The notes: generated by a model not told the origin, from the letters alone. Positions 1 through 14,200 are shown, numbered from the stretch's first letter. The stretch is 64,000 nucleotides of DNA from Aquilaria yunnanensis (GCA_039654915.1 CM077596.1:69255751-69319750); one strand, 5' to 3'. A program made the numbers and translations.

Positions 1-807
1 ATAAGAAAGTTTGTGCAAAACCATCAAGTCCCTGACCTTCGGAACCTTCGAGATGTGAGTGACTTTATCACCAAGTAAGTACACATTGTCAGAATAGGAA
101 ATGAACATTTATTTTCAACATGTTACTGCACTCTTACTGGATGTAGGAATTAATTTCCTGATCATCTTTTCCGTTTGTGGGTTGAAGGGGCTATGGATCA
201 GAAAGTGAAGGAGATGAAGAGGCGGCAACTGTTACTTTGGCCAGTGATATTGGTAGGGTCAATCGAGCTTCGAATAAAAGTGCTGTCAAGCTCCAGGAGA
301 TTGGACCTAGAATGACTCTGCAACTCATCAAAATTGAGGGTGGATTGTGTACTGGTGAAGTCATGTTCAGTGAACATGGTACGTTTGTTTCTTGTTGCAT
401 TTGACGATGTAATTTTACCAGCTGGCAAGGCGGTGGCATGTTCAAAGGCAAGGCTTAAAAATTTGGGGAAAGCAAGTGATACTATGATTCATCTCAGTCT
501 TCAAGACTTCAACTATGATTCTTTTAGTCCGTTTGCTAGCCTCTTCTCTATATCTCTACAAATCCATAGGCTATGGTCATCCTTATATGGTCATCCTTAG
601 ATGCCCTAGTTATACCCATCTTTTAAGATAGCAAAGAGAAGTGCCTCATTCGTTACTTCTATTAATTGGAGCACTTTCATCATACTTACCTGATTCTACT
701 TTGTGTTAGGAAATGGGGACAAGACAGAGAAGCACAAGCAGGAAGAGCCAGAAGAAAGTGAGGAAGAAGAGGAAGACGTGGATGAGGAAGATAATGCTGA
801 AGATTAG
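1..807 (+). CDS. PPAN: Peter Pan-like (SSF1/PPAN) Brix-domain protein, 3' part
   Basis: This is the 3' end of a gene that begins left of the window. Three exons are readable: 1-74, 188-378 and 710-807 (stop TAG at 805-807), joined at GT-AG introns with the frame kept. The peptide runs from FVQNHQVPDLRN through EIGPRMTLQLIKIEGGLCTG to a Glu/Asp-rich acidic tail. GPRMTLQLIKIEGGL is the end of the Brix (sigma70-like) domain as found in SSF1/Peter Pan proteins, which act in the nucleolus in 27S pre-rRNA processing and 60S subunit assembly. The acidic C-terminus is usual for the family. The N-terminal half, including most of the Brix domain, is outside the window, so the completeness of the gene cannot be judged. 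The assignment rests on recognising the family motif and is fairly secure. Confidence 0.8.
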
Positions 808-2130
808 TTATGTTGGCAACATGGAATGTTCGTGAATTGCAAAAATGTAATCATGTGGTGTCTTCACACTCAGATTTTGAAGCGTCTTCCTTGTTTGTTC
901 ATTTTTCTTCCCTATAAGCCACTAGTAAAGGAGTTGTTGAAACGACTCAAGATAATTTTTTTGCAGAAAGGAGATCAGAGATCAAAGTGTTATCACAAGT
1001 GAATTTTGCTGGCATAAAAACAAAAAAGAAATAATTGTCTGCATTGCAGATGTTTTCAGCCCTTCTCGTCATTTTATAGGGATTTGAGAACAATCCCTTA
1101 GGATGGAAGGGAATCTCAATCGTCACTCCGGCACCAGCACGCACTTCCCTAGATGATCGCAGATTGGTTCGGTGGTGAGATGGCTTCAGGCTGAGAAATC
1201 ACGAGGAACCAGAGGAGGCGGAGATGGTACAACTTTGGATGGATTTCAACGTGCATGTATTTGTACTGCAACCTCAAAATTGCACTCTTCTTCGCCAAGA
1301 TCTCAACAGGCACAGAGAGCCTCCACCACTCCAAGTGGGTGCCGGCGTTCTTCATTCTTTCTTCCTTTTTCTCTTATGTCGGTGGTCTTCTTTCGCCATT
1401 TTGTTCTAAATTTCACACTCTCTGTTTTTTTTTTTTGTCCTTGAGCAAACAAAGCACTACCTGATTATATCTGAAATCGGCCATTTTTAGGATGGGTATG
1501 AAACTAAATGCAGGTTAGGCACTGATCAGCAACCACATGAAACCTCGGCAGTAAATCCAGTTAATGGTCCGTGACTGTGAAGTGGTTCTTTTTTCTCTTT
1601 CAACGGTTGGTACAGGATCATATAATTAGAAAGTCGACAGGGGGTGATTATTTTGCTAAAGGGGAGCTTTGTGAATACGCATCAAACTTTGTTTCTTGAA
1701 CTGACGCAAGCTCTACGAACTTTGCATATTTGCCATGAAGCATGATCTCTAGCTTTCAGTATGAAGTGAACCTTGAATAGAAAATTATATTTTGATTAAA
1801 AACTGCCGGCTGTTCGTCAGTAACAACAGAAAGCAAATGACAAAGCCCGTTTTGTATTTTATCTGGTTTGTCCATTTTGATTTACCACTTCGGATCGCCA
1901 GCTGGGAAAAAATTGCCCTGGGACTGGGACTGGCTCAGAAAATTCAAGAACTCGTCAGTCTTTTCTCGAATTAACTTCGTCAGGGCTTACGAAACCTTGG
2001 GGTTGCGTAGCGGAGTGATCTTTGATTTCTACCTAGGCAAGCGCTTTTGAAAAATGACTTCCAAGAAGAAAACAACCCACCTTTACAACAATAGCAACTG
2101 GCAATTAAAAACTCCCACAAGCCTCGATCT
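808..2130. other. 3' UTR of the Brix gene and intergenic DNA
   Basis: This stretch holds the 3' untranslated region of the upstream gene (AT-rich, to roughly 950) and then intergenic DNA. A moderately GC-rich patch at 1100-1400 contains the minus-strand open frame listed separately. A second weak patch at 1860-2050 has short plus-strand open frames that I cannot connect to any gene. I see no RNA gene. Confidence 0.5.
1149..1355 (-). CDS. Small unidentified open frame, 68 codons
   Basis: A 68-codon minus-strand frame starts MKNAGTHLEWWRLSVPVEIL and ends at a TAG. It lies tail-to-tail with the Brix gene. A second minus-strand frame (947-1144) follows in another phase, so one indel near 1148 could separate parts of one longer frame. 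A 15-codon frame (MAKEDHRHKRKRKKE) ends across the start codon, like an upstream ORF. I recognise no family and see no clear TATA box. It could be a small gene, a decayed gene or chance. Confidence 0.2.
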   Translation of the reverse strand: MKNAGTHLEWWRLSVPVEILAKKSAILRLQYKYMHVEIHPKLYHLRLLWFLVISQPEAISPPNQSAII

Positions 2131-2765
2131 AGGGATATCAATGGATAATCGGGCCGACAGGGATTTTGTTATATTCTATTTAATAGGTACATTTTTTTTA
2201 ACAATTAAATGAATTTGAGGCAGATATAAGTTTTTTTTTCACCGGTTGGATATGGGTAGGATGCGGGTCTGGGGTCCATTCACCCTATATTCTACCTATA
2301 TATGTATATGCTATTACATATTTACTAAGGTGTTAACTTATATATAAAGCCTAAACTTTTATGTGTCTTCCCTTGTTGGCTTATTGTATTATTTTTTCTA
2401 TGTTTGTGATGTACTGATTCTGAAGTTCATTTTTTATAGTGTCTTGGTATGTTTGGAGTATGAATTTATGTGTAGTGCTCTCTTGTGATGTCTCTTCTAT
2501 TTTTTTCACATACTAATAATATTTTTGACATTTTTTATTGATATAATTTATAGCTTTTTGCTTGATTTTTTTGTGTGTATAATTGTAAAAGCGTGGTGGA
2601 TGGACAAATTTTTATCCGATCCTACCCACATAAAAATGGGTAGGATATGGGTGCCAAAATTATTTACCCGAGAGATGATGGGTAAAAGAACAATAGGAGT
2701 TTAATGTAACGGGTATGATGTGGTATTACTCTTATTCTACCTGTATTCTACTCATCGACATCCCC
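2131..2765. mobile_element. Non-autonomous DNA transposon (hAT-like MITE)
   Basis: The ends are imperfect inverted repeats: AGGGATATCAATGGATAA at the left and, read on the other strand, GGGGATGTCGATGAGTAGAA at the right. Next to the ends are further inverted words built on GGGTAGGATATGGGT / ACCCACATAAAAATGGGTAGG. The interior is AT-rich with no coding capacity. GGGATGTCAATGG-type ends are typical of plant hAT MITEs. I could not identify a clean target duplication. Confidence 0.45.
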
Positions 2766-2898
2766 AACACCAACCACTCGAAAAAACAAAACGTATACAT
2801 ATTGAGTCAATGCCGAAGGTAAGCAGACCTACTATTTCAATGTTGTGTCTTGGGACCCTGCTTGTCTGAAAGAGTGAGAGCTTAGTGCTTACCCAAAA

Positions 2899-5011
2899 AT
2901 GGTGCGACTTTCTTTCATTCTGGCGAACCTGCTATTTTTCGTGGTTGCGGTTCTTGCCGCTGATAGCTTCACAAGATATGACTTTCCACCTGGCTTCATC
3001 TTTGGTTCTGCCACCTCTGCTTATCAGGTCTTTTCTTACTTATCTGTTAGTTTAAAATGACCTACATAGCTTTTAACAAAAAGTGGATCATTAGTGCCTG
3101 ACTGACTTTCTTCTGATGATATGCATATGTGAGAAGGTTGAGGGAGCAGCCAATGAAGATGGTCGGACTCCTAGTATCTGGGACACTTTTGCTCATGCTG
3201 GTCAGACTAGTTATCTCTTCCTGGATCTTTATTCGGTTTGTTTTGATTGGGTCACGCGCCAACATACTTTTAGAAGTTGTAACCTGCAAGACTTGCAGGG
3301 TACTCTGGTGGAGCCAATGGGGACATAGCGTGTGATCAGTATCACAAGTATAAGGTGACTGACCAAAAGATAAACTCTGCTGAACATCGTTTCTTCTGGG
3401 AATTCATCAATGAGGATCCTTTTTCTTTTTTTTCTTTTTTTTCAGGAAGATGTGAAGCTCATGAAGAAAATGGGTTTAGATGCATATAGATTTTCAATCT
3501 CGTGGTCAAGACTCATCCCAAGTACACTTCTAAGATTCCTCAGTGTTTCTATAGTTTCTTACTTCTCTCCTCACATTTTGTCCTTGCAAATTATATGTCA
3601 GATGGGAGGGGACCTGTGAACCCGAAAGGCCTAAAGTATTACAATGATCTCATCAACGAACTGCTTGGCCATGGTTTGGTCAAAATTTCAAAATTCCTCG
3701 TTGAATCATTCCCATGTTAACTAGGCCTGACCTGTGAATTCTCAAACAGGAATTCGCGCTCATGTTACATTAACCAACTTTGATCTTCCTCAGGCGCTTG
3801 AGGATGAGTATGGTGGATGGTTAAGCCAAAAGATTGTGTAAAGTTCTCTATATTTAATTTACGTTTTGTCTATCTACAAGTCAAATTGGTCTGTCATTTG
3901 TAATAGAACTCTTTCAACTTACCGATGCAGGAAAGACTTCACAGCATATGCTGATGTGTGCTTCAGAGAATTTGGGGACAAGGTTTCTTATTGGATCACT
4001 GTGAATGAACCAAATGTGTTTGCAATCGGAAGTTATGACCAAGGCTTTACACCTCCAAACCATTGTTCTTTTCCTTTTGGTTTCGGGAACTGCTCTACAG
4101 GCAACTCCTCAACTGAGCCTTTCATAGTAGTTCACAACATATTGCTGGCCCATGCTTCTGCTGCAAGATTATACAAGAGCAAGTATCAGGTAACTTAAAC
4201 ATTTTCTCACACTGATGGCTGTCTGGAATTAGCTAATAAGCTCCTGTTCATGAGTTAAAAAGAGTACATCATAATTCAGGGAAAGCAACAAGGAATGGTG
4301 GGGATCAGTGTCTATGCACTTGGGTTTGTTCCACTAACAAACTCAAGTGAAGATGTTGCTGCCACTCAAAGAGCAAATGATTTCTATATTGGCTGGTGAG
4401 CCTTGGACCTCTATGAAGTTACAAATGGGTTCAGATAATAATGCTGTTTGCAGGAACACTAACTCAGTCAGTCTTAAGAGCAGGGTTGTAGATCCATTGG
4501 TGTTTGGAGATTACCCCGAGACAATGAAGAGGAGTGTTGGCTCTGCACTTCCTGGATTTACGACTCAAGAAACTGAGCTGCTAAAGGATTCAATCGACTT
4601 TCTTGGGGTGATACACTACACTACAATGAACATTCAAGACAACACAGACGGCAAGCAAGTAGAACAGGAGTTCAGTAGAGAGCTGGGAGTGAAAATGTTC
4701 CGTAAGTTCCATAGAAAACTGTACAATCATCAACAACATCACAGAGTGATAAATATAGCTGAAGCTTGTATTTCTTCTCATTTGCTGCAGCTATAATGAG
4801 TGGTGATATAACAACTGGCTCGGTAAGTCAGCATTTACAATTTAACTGAAGCTGTTTATATTTTATTATCTTGCTTGTCTAGTAAGCAAAGCTAATACAT
4901 ATTTTCCTGGTAAGCATATCAGATGCCTGTAATCCCCTGGGGTCTGCAAAGAGTTCTTGAGTACTTGAAGCAAGCTTATGGCAACCTCACAATCCACATT
5001 GTGGAGAATGG

Positions 5012-5046
<35 letters not shown>

Positions 5047-5504
5047 AAGTCTCATCTTCCAACCTAATATCTGAAGCTGTTACTGCTCGTTCAGGCCAGA
5101 GAACAAACCGAAATTCAACGTTGGAGGATACTTCAAGGGTCAAATACCTTGGTGCTTACATTGGGAGTGTGCTTGATGCTGTGAGGTACTCTAATTACCA
5201 ATGTCACATTGTTGGAGTTTCATCAAGAGTGTAGGTCTTCCATTTCTCATCCATTCTTGAAAAATTTTTCAGGAACGGGTCGAATACAAGAGCATATTTT
5301 ACATGGTCCTTCCTAGATGTTCTTGAGTTATTGGATGGCTACAGATCCAGCTACGGACTTTACTATGTTGATCTCAATGATGCTGACCTGAAGAGACAAC
5401 CCAAGCTCTCTTCTCATTGGTACTCCCATTTTCTTAGAGGAGGAAGGGTCACTTCTGATGGAATTGGAACCATTGATCCACAGAAAGATTGGTCCGCTGC
5501 TTGA
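2899..5504 (+). CDS. GH1 beta-glucosidase (BGLU11-like), 13 exons
   Basis: This predicts a 506-residue family 1 glycosyl hydrolase that releases glucose from beta-glucosides (for example of hormones or phenolics), probably in the apoplast, vacuole or ER. Exons: 2899-3027, 3137-3200, 3299-3354, 3446-3521, 3602-3673, 3750-3837, 3931-4189, 4280-4395, 4484-4701, 4791-4822, 4923-5010, 5095-5185 and 5273-5504. All joins are GT-AG with the frame kept. Residues 1-21 form a hydrophobic signal peptide. The GH1 N-terminal signature [15 protein letters not shown] follows. The acid/base is Glu188 in TVNEPN and the nucleophile is Glu398 in VENG. The terminal block [17 protein letters not shown] is present. 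One mild oddity is GVIHY where GVINY is usual. The 13-exon layout and the length are normal for plant BGLU genes. The natural substrate cannot be read from the sequence. A possible TATA (TATACATA) lies near 2793. Confidence 0.93.
5011..5046. repeat. (CT)n microsatellite in a beta-glucosidase intron
   Basis: About 36 bases of nearly pure CT repeat start at the donor site of the intron after exon 11. The donor reads GTCTCTCT, so the microsatellite abuts the splice site. Confidence 0.9.
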
Positions 5505-6245
5505 ATCTTGAGCACAACAGATAAATGATAGCAATTTTATAGAAGCATGAAAATAACTAGGTTGTATGACCACGTTATGAGTTCAAGAAAAAACAGATTA
5601 CGCTCCAGGAGTTGGTCTTTATGAATGGAACGAAAATGATTGGAATTGTATGCTATAGATGGGTATTTGTAATGCAAAGGTTCCAAGTTCTAACAATCAA
5701 TCAAGCCTTAGCTTCACGAATAACACTTTGGTTTAACTGCGAGTTTAAGGCTTTCTATCATTTAAGTGAAATTACTCTATTATCTCAAAATATATCCTAC
5801 TTTAAGTAGCAACTATAGATGTTCATATAAAGTTAAAACAGGCTCATGGATCTATTTAAAAAGTTTATTCAATTTTCAGAATATTATGCTCTCTCATTCT
5901 ACTACATTTAATCCCTTGTATACATGTAAAATTAAATTTTTTATGTGCACTTTGTCAGTTATTAAGCAGCCTTACGCTTTAAATTTTGAGAAGTGGATGT
6001 TTGTTGAAATAAACCATTTTTTAAAATGAAATAATTACCACTATCTTATTGCCGTTACATTGGTTTTTGGTTGAAATATACGAGTGAAAACCAGATATTG
6101 CTCCACTTGTCCAGTGAAAGATATTGCATGTACATAATGATGATGATGATGATAATAATAATAATAATAATAATAATAATTTGGACAATAAAATATTTTC
6201 CATGATTAAATTTGACACATGGAGTAGTATATAATCTTGTACTAG
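5505..6245. other. 3' flank of the beta-glucosidase gene and intergenic DNA
   Basis: AT-rich sequence with the presumed 3' UTR (about 5505-5800) and no convincing open frame. It contains the TGA/ATA trinucleotide repeat listed separately. Confidence 0.5.
6136..6180. repeat. (ATG)n(ATA)n compound trinucleotide microsatellite
   Basis: A run of TGA units passes into about nine ATA units. It lies about 300 bp upstream of the NAC-alpha start codon. Confidence 0.9.
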
Positions 6246-6362
6246 TGGGCTCATTTTTGGCCCAGTTATAGGTGGAAGCAACACTTGTTCTTAAGCTCGG
6301 CCCGTGACTTCCTACAGCTGGAAAATGGGCCGAAAGGTAATCGAGTACCCGTAGAAACCCTA
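6246..6362 (+). promoter_or_regulatory. NAC-alpha promoter: site II (TGGGCC/T) elements and a telo-box
   Basis: TGGGCT at 6246, GGCCCA at 6259, TGGGCC at 6326 and AAACCCTA at 6355-6362 lie 109-225 bp upstream of the ATG. In plants, TGGGCC/T site II motifs together with a telo-box (AAACCCTA) are typical of genes for ribosomal proteins and other translation factors. This fits a ribosome-associated chaperone. No TATA box is evident. Confidence 0.6.
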
Positions 6363-6470
6363 GGCAACACTGATTAAAACCCTCGCCATTTGCCAAAGCA
6401 TATCGCATCTTCGTTGAAGCGAACTCTATCCATCTTCAAGCTTCTCTTTACTCTTTCTCTCTCTATAAGT

Positions 6471-7805
<1,335 letters not shown>

Positions 7806-8963
7806 GTTTGAGCTGCTTTGTTTGCTTTTCCATCCGAGTTTTGCTGAGATGTCACAGTCTTATTGTAGTTGAACTAGCTTACTGAATATTGGATGGATAT
7901 GCCATCCTTCTGTTTCTGTCATTTTAATTTTAAGCTCTTGCTCTGAAAATTTGTATTTTTTGTGATTGTTTTCTTGGAATATCTGCATTAACTGGTCCGT
8001 CTCTATAAATACTAGAGTTGTTGCAGGACTTGGGAATTGTTGCCTTGTTGGTGTGTTCCTGCTCATCGAACCGCGTTTTAATTCCTTCCCGCGGAAGAAA
8101 GGAAGCCTTGCCTATCTGCAGCGTGGAGGGTTAAGCTCGAGTTTTTTCTTCAAGTGAGGCGCGTGAGAACGTCTAATTCTCAAAAAGGCGTGACTGGAAA
8201 CTTATTTATAAAAATAAGTATTGTTTGCAACCTCACCTGCCATGTCATCTACCCCTCAATATTCATGTTCGAAGAATCTAGGCACAGTTATAAAATTGTA
8301 TTTCATATTCGATTGCAATCGTAGAATTTAATTAATTTATTTTTTGTCCATTTCACATGGTAAAATTGTAAGATATTCTTGGTTACAACAATCCAACCAT
8401 TACTTGCTAATGTGTGTGTGGCACTAAATGATTAAATCTAATTTAACTGCTAAAACAATCATGTTAATTGTAATGTGTTTTTTTTGTTAAACTCAAAACA
8501 GGGTAAAATCTACATATGTCATTTAGCTTATTTTTATGTTCTAAATTGATATTGAGTTTAAGGTTTTTTTTATTGAACTCCTTTACCTCATATTGTATGG
8601 TCAATTGGGTCCTTTTAATTACATTGTTAAATCAGAGAAAAATTGTTGATATTACATTAACTAAGACTAAAATAAATTTAAAATAACAATTTTAGTCAAT
8701 TTGGACCAAATCATAGAAACTGGTGGTTACTTTGAGATTTTTTTCAAAGAGAAATAAATCCTCCATGCCGGAAAAATAGAATGCAAATACTGCTAGTGGT
8801 ACTTGTGATATCACTTCTGATTTAAATACAAGCTTAAGGGGGTGCACGAGGTTTAACAGGGCACCAGTTTCATTATTGAACAGGGTTATGCAAACCATAC
8901 AAAGGAACAAGATTTAAGATCGTTAGATCTGTGAAGAGGTTCATCGTTTCTGATTCTGAACCT
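7806..8963. other. 3' UTR of NAC-alpha and convergent intergenic DNA
   Basis: The NAC-alpha 3' UTR runs to about 8060, followed by AT-rich sequence and then the 3' flank of the convergent peroxidase gene. I see no other gene. A T-rich patch at 8480-8660 looks like decayed repeat DNA but has no readable ends. Confidence 0.5.
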
Positions 8964-10284
8964 CTAGCTGTTTATAACCCGGCAATTGCTTCTAATCTCG
9001 CCGGCAGTTCCTGTTAAGGCACCAATCAGACCCATCTTCACCATAGCAGCTGCAAACTTTGTTCTCCAGAGCATGGGATTGTTGACGTATTGGGTTACTT
9101 GCGCTGCCGTTGCAGGGTTGGTCATGAGGGCCTGATCTGACGAGAACAAGCCTCGATTTGCTACAACATCGATGTAGTACCCAACGTCCGTTACAAACGG
9201 CGTAGATGGGTTCATTGGAACTACCAGGTTAGGATTGTTGCTCCCTTGTGGACATTGCTGCTTCAAAGAAGTCGCATACGTCGCATCCAGTGACGGGTCC
9301 TGACTCGATGTTGCGTTGAAACTATAGAGCCTGTTGGTGAAGGAAGTGCAGTGAGAGCGCCCAATAGTGTGCCCCCCTGTGGTTGCGTGGGCACATGTTC
9401 TGAGGAATTCTGTGATTAATTATTTAATAAAAGTAGTTGAGATCTTACAAATCCAATACCATTACCAGAAAGGGTGACCATTTCTTCTTGAGTAAAGCCC
9501 TTGGTTGCGAACAAACGGGTGAGCTGATCAACGTTAAATGTCGGGGGAGCTAAGTTTGTCGCTGTCTCCGAGGCCAGTGAAACTCTTCCGTCTCTTCTCC
9601 CTGCCGGAACGTCATAGCCGAGCCCTCCGGTCTGCGCAGGGGAGATGTGAGCTATACTCATGAACACGGAAAAGTTGAAGATAAGCTGGACAAGAATCGA
9701 GAGACAATCTGTAAATGGTTCGAGGAAGTTACAATCTCGACGCTGTCTCTGGCAGCAAAAGCTGCTATATCAGCACATGAAACAACTCCTTTGCACAGAG
9801 CTTCAAGCCGGGTCTTTGCGCTGTCTATGACTTCGTACCCTCGAAGACTGTTAGCGTTGGCTGGGGAGTCTTTTTCTGCTGTGTTGGAAGGAGTTGAGTC
9901 TAAGAGCACGGATCCCTCACAGCCCTGGCATTAACACAGTCAGAATGCACTTTAGAATGACAAAAAAAAAAAAAAGTTAAAAATCAAACTGAATTAGAGC
10001 TTAATCACAAGCCAAAGTCAATTAAGTGAGCTACAGAAACTTGTAGTAATTGTTAAGTCACTGACCCTAACAAAGCAATCGTGAAAGTGCATTCTCAGAA
10101 GACCAGCAGCCACCCCTCTATCGTTAATAAAGGCTTTCCTAACCTCATCTTTGACGACAAATTCGACAAAGCTACATCTGCTTCCATAGAACCCAACTTG
10201 GAGTTGAGCACTCACACTTGTTAGGCAAAACAAACTAACCAAGATAACCACAAGCGGTTTTTCAGTTGGAATCTTCGTGTCCAT
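8964..10284 (-). CDS. Secreted class III peroxidase, 4 exons
   Basis: This predicts a 329-residue plant secretory peroxidase (EC 1.11.1.7) acting on phenolics with H2O2 in the cell wall or vacuole. Exons on the minus strand: 10284-10066, 9924-9733, 9631-9466 and 9376-8964. The four-exon, three-intron layout is the classical one for the family. Residues 1-26 are a signal peptide ending in SVSA. The distal active site is RMHFHDCFV (Arg64, His68). The proximal heme ligand is His195 in [12 protein letters not shown], where Gly replaces the more common Ala of SGAHT. The eight structural cysteines are present (37, 70, 75, 117, 123, 202, 234, 324). It ends [12 protein letters not shown]. The last intron has a run of six G at its acceptor, and I placed the exon after CAG at 9377-9379. 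It looks functional; the substrate is not predictable. Confidence 0.93.
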
Positions 10285-10350
10285 CTCTTTAAGCGCAATT
10301 TTCCTTTCTTGTAGTTGTGGCAGCTCTTGTGAAGTACATTACTGATTTAG

Positions 10351-10360
10351 CTATTTATAA
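10351..10360 (-). promoter_or_regulatory. TATA box of the peroxidase gene
   Basis: TTATAAATAG on the minus strand lies about 70 bp upstream of the peroxidase ATG, a normal distance for a plant core promoter with a short leader. Confidence 0.6.
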
Positions 10361-10384
10361 TTGATCAGCCTCGTTTTGTGATCA

Positions 10385-11266
10385 GCCCCTAATAGTCATA
10401 ATCAATTATTGAGTTAATGGAGGCATATGAAAATTCAGGGATGTCATTATCAAACTGACCAGCGAAGGATTAACAAGATCACGAGGAGAGTAAGTTCGAT
10501 TGGTTTGGGATCATATTCTTTTTGTACCCTACAATAAAGACCACTCGCAAAATTTTAAGCTTCTTTTGGGATAGAGGTAGACTTTTAGCACTCTTCTCGT
10601 TGACTTGAAAGCAGCAAAATCCAACAAGAGTTGTTGGAAGAACTGTGCATTAGCTCGTTCTGTAATGCTTGTACACTCCTGCCCCAGATTAGATTAGCAT
10701 ATAAGTTCCTTCAGTCATTGTCAACCGGTGAGTTGACAGTGAAGAAACAGACATTGATGGATATACAGTTTGTAGAATAGGGTTAAAGTTGGCCATGGAC
10801 CCCTTCTGGGGTTTTCTTTACAAGCAAGAAAGACATCAATGCTCAAGTGAGTCCAAGAAAGTTTCCCCTTAAAAAAATCTGGTTTTTGTCATTGCTTTCC
10901 TCTCACTCAACTTTAGCATGGATATCATTAGCTGTAAACCTCAAAAGGCAAGTTGTAGAAAGCACCAAAATGATTGAGCAGATGAAACAGATCTGCTGGG
11001 AATGATGAAAATCAAAATACTCTGGAGGAATATACATACTTTGGAGGTTAGATCAAATTACTTAAGAAACAATGGAACAAAAACAGTTCGACTGGAAACA
11101 TATTTGAAAGTTTATTTACAAGTCCGAAATCTAATTTAGTTCCCAGACATATCATCCTCTTAATGAGCACCTTTGAATACATATATATTTATCTGACATG
11201 ATAAAGATTTTTCGTAGACAGGGACATCGTATATAAAACATAGGCTCAATCGTTTAACCATTACAG
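10385..11266. other. Intergenic DNA between two minus-strand genes
   Basis: This is the peroxidase upstream region plus the 3' flank and UTR of the next minus-strand gene (UTR probably about 11120-11266). No open frame or repeat stands out. Confidence 0.5.
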
Positions 11267-14200
11267 TCAGAGTTCTTCACTGAGCACATGTTCCCAGTCT
11301 GAGGAAGAGCTATCGAACCACCCAGGAGACGGATTATTTCCCAACCTACTGGCACTAGGCCGCTGGATAGCTGGATAGGAGTTGACATTGAAATCCTTTA
11401 ACCCCAATTTGTTTCTGGTATTATTGGCTGCAATGGTGCGCAAAGCAGGAGCGCTCTCCCCATCGTTCTCAATACTGGTATTGCCATGCAAATCTTCCTT
11501 TTCCTCAGAAAGTTCAAGACAGCTTACTTGTGACAGCAGTTTTCCTTCATTTAACATGGAGCTTGACCCCTCAGCACGGTTTTTCAGGATATGGAACCTA
11601 TCCATGACAGAAGCCTCCATTTCATTCACTTGGCTTGCTGCACTAAAAATAGGTGAATCTTGGATCAATGGATCACGGGCGTGGGCATCCTTTTCTTCAG
11701 TGGGTGAAGATATGTCAACGTTGTTAGAGTGAGGCAAAGACTTGGAGCTCAGTACTTCATCCACATCCCTAGCCTCCGTATGATTTATGCTGTCTCCTTG
11801 GCTTCTCAGGATATGAAATCTGGCCATGACATCATCCAAATTCTTTCCAGTTCTTACGGAAGGGGAATTCTGGAAGGAAATACATGCAGAAGAAGGTCCA
11901 TCCTCTGCTCCAGTTTGAAATTTGGCATCAGACTCTGCACTTGGCACTTTCTTTTCACCTACAGCCTCTTCCAACAAATATAAGTAGACGGTTGTTGATT
12001 GCAAAATCATTAGAATAAAGAACCAAGAACAATTGAGCAATCAGCAACATAGGGAAAGAAAACACATAAAACTCTTTTGAAATCATTTCACCTCTTGATG
12101 ATTCTGATTTGCATTTTTCCAACTCAAACTTCATCCGGTTATAGCGAGCTGTGCAGTTACTGGCACATAATGCAGCCTCTGCCTCAAGCCACAGATTCTT
12201 ATACAGTGTAACCTGTGGATGGTCTTCTTTATTGTGAAAATTGTCAGTAAGAACCAACTTTATCGCCTGTAAATCATGCATCATTAAAAAGTGTTTAGTA
12301 TGCTTCATCCTTTATTGACAACTTCACCCTGTCATTGACTGGTATAAACCAAACAACAACATATGTGAATACCTGAATTATTTTGTCATCTTTTGTTTTC
12401 ATGCCTGAGTCAGCCTTGAAGCAAGGAGAAGTGGAACATTCCTTACCTTTGCTAGGGGAATAGTTCACTTTCCCTTGTAGTTCAGAAAGCTGACGCTGTT
12501 CCGTAACACCAGAAGCTGCAGTTTGTTGCCCATAAACACTTGTGCCCTGAGTAGGTCAGCCAACTTAGATACCATACAGGAATTATCAAGCACAAACCAT
12601 AGGCAAAATAATTGCATGAAAAACATGATCACTAACTTAAACAAAAGCTATACTCAGGAGTATCTGATCATGGAAATTATTTTTCAGTTACTTCACTCAA
12701 ATTGGAAAGGGAATATAGCACAGAACTCATACCTCCTGAAGCTCAGGTAAGAATGATGCTAGTCCAAAATTTTTGGACATGCACCTTCTGAGATTATCAG
12801 TTACATTTGCAAGGGCTTCAAGATCTCGCTCCTCCAGCTCATGATCCTCTTTAGAACTATAAAATAGAAGCAAGTCTGACAGGTTATACATTGTGTCAAT
12901 CAGTCTGTGGATATGGTTCTTTGCACCTGGCTTTTTGTCACAGGACAGAGAATTCATTGGGGGAGCACCTAGAGGAAATGATAAATGAGGGGATTGTCCA
13001 ATGTGCAGGGAAGACATGTTAGTAACAGAGGCGTCTGCAACACTTGTCTCCAACTGATGCAATCTGTCAGAAGCTGGCATTGTACCCTGGAAACTTTGTT
13101 GCACAGTTTCACAAGGCTTAACATCAGACTTATTTATGGACTTGTTTGGCTCATCTACAGGCTTGTCAGACAAGGCACATCCTTTTGTAGGCTCATTAAC
13201 ATCTTTAAGACGGTCATTACTGCAAGAGCGGTTCATCATCCCAGACATTGTTTCCCTAGCATCAAGTGACAGTGTCTCTCCAAGTTGAAAATCGGAAACG
13301 ACGGTCCTGTTTAGAGAAAGCATTGAGCCATTCCCAGGAATCTCATTTTCACAAGACACTAAAATTTTGCAAGGATCTTCTGGAGATATCTTCAATGCAT
13401 TAGAGCCCAGTTCAGCTTCAGGTCCTTGAATATTTGAACCACATGTTCCTAGGTCTTTGGTATGTCTGATCACAGCCTCCCCAGTCCCAAATGGACTGAA
13501 ATGTGATCCCAAAGATCCTTTCCAGCAAGGTGAATCTACAGAAGGAGTATAATGATCCAGAATATCTAAAGGTTTCTCAATATGCATACTTGCCTCACAA
13601 TCTTCAAGTACTGGACCCAGAACACATGGATCAAAAGGAATAGAATTAACACCAAACAAACGGTCAAATGAATCATTGCAGGAAATTTCATGGTTTGAAG
13701 GTTCTCTATTCCCTATTGCAGGAAATTCTGAAGACACAGGGTCATTTTTCTGCAGTTGCATGCTGACTAGACTGGGATTGAAGCAGTCTTTCCTTCCATG
13801 GCTAGATATCTGAGGGTGTTCTTTCACATTAGATTGGTTATCAACAGAAGAACCTGTGTCATTTGCAATGAAAACATGATTAACAGATCCAAGAGAGACT
13901 GTATCAGATGTTGAACAGCTTGCTCCAGCAACTGGAGGCTTACCGAGAAGTACAGAGGAAGAGCTCACTGCCGATAAAGTACTACTTACAGCCATTGCAT
14001 GTTTCTGAGTCACCCCCTTTTCATATGGACTGCTGCATGTCACTTGGTTCCCTTTGGACTTAACTGCCTTTGCAGAAGGTTCCTCTGAGCCGGTTCCTGG
14101 ATGCACCAAAAAAGGCCCAGGAATGGGTTTTTTCACAAAAGATATGTCTGATGGGTGCTCTCCAAGGAAATAATCAGTATCCACCTTCCCCCTACCAGCA

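Noticed and set aside
4590..4781. Minus-strand 63-codon frame in the beta-glucosidase gene
   Set aside because: It is antisense to exon 9 and the following intron.
11382..11732. 116-codon plus-strand frame
   Set aside because: Antisense of the last exon of the same minus-strand gene; no independent start context.
12985..13269. Plus-strand open frame opposite the large exon
   Set aside because: It is the antisense shadow of exon 2 of the minus-strand 1067-residue gene, whose exon joins all keep frame.
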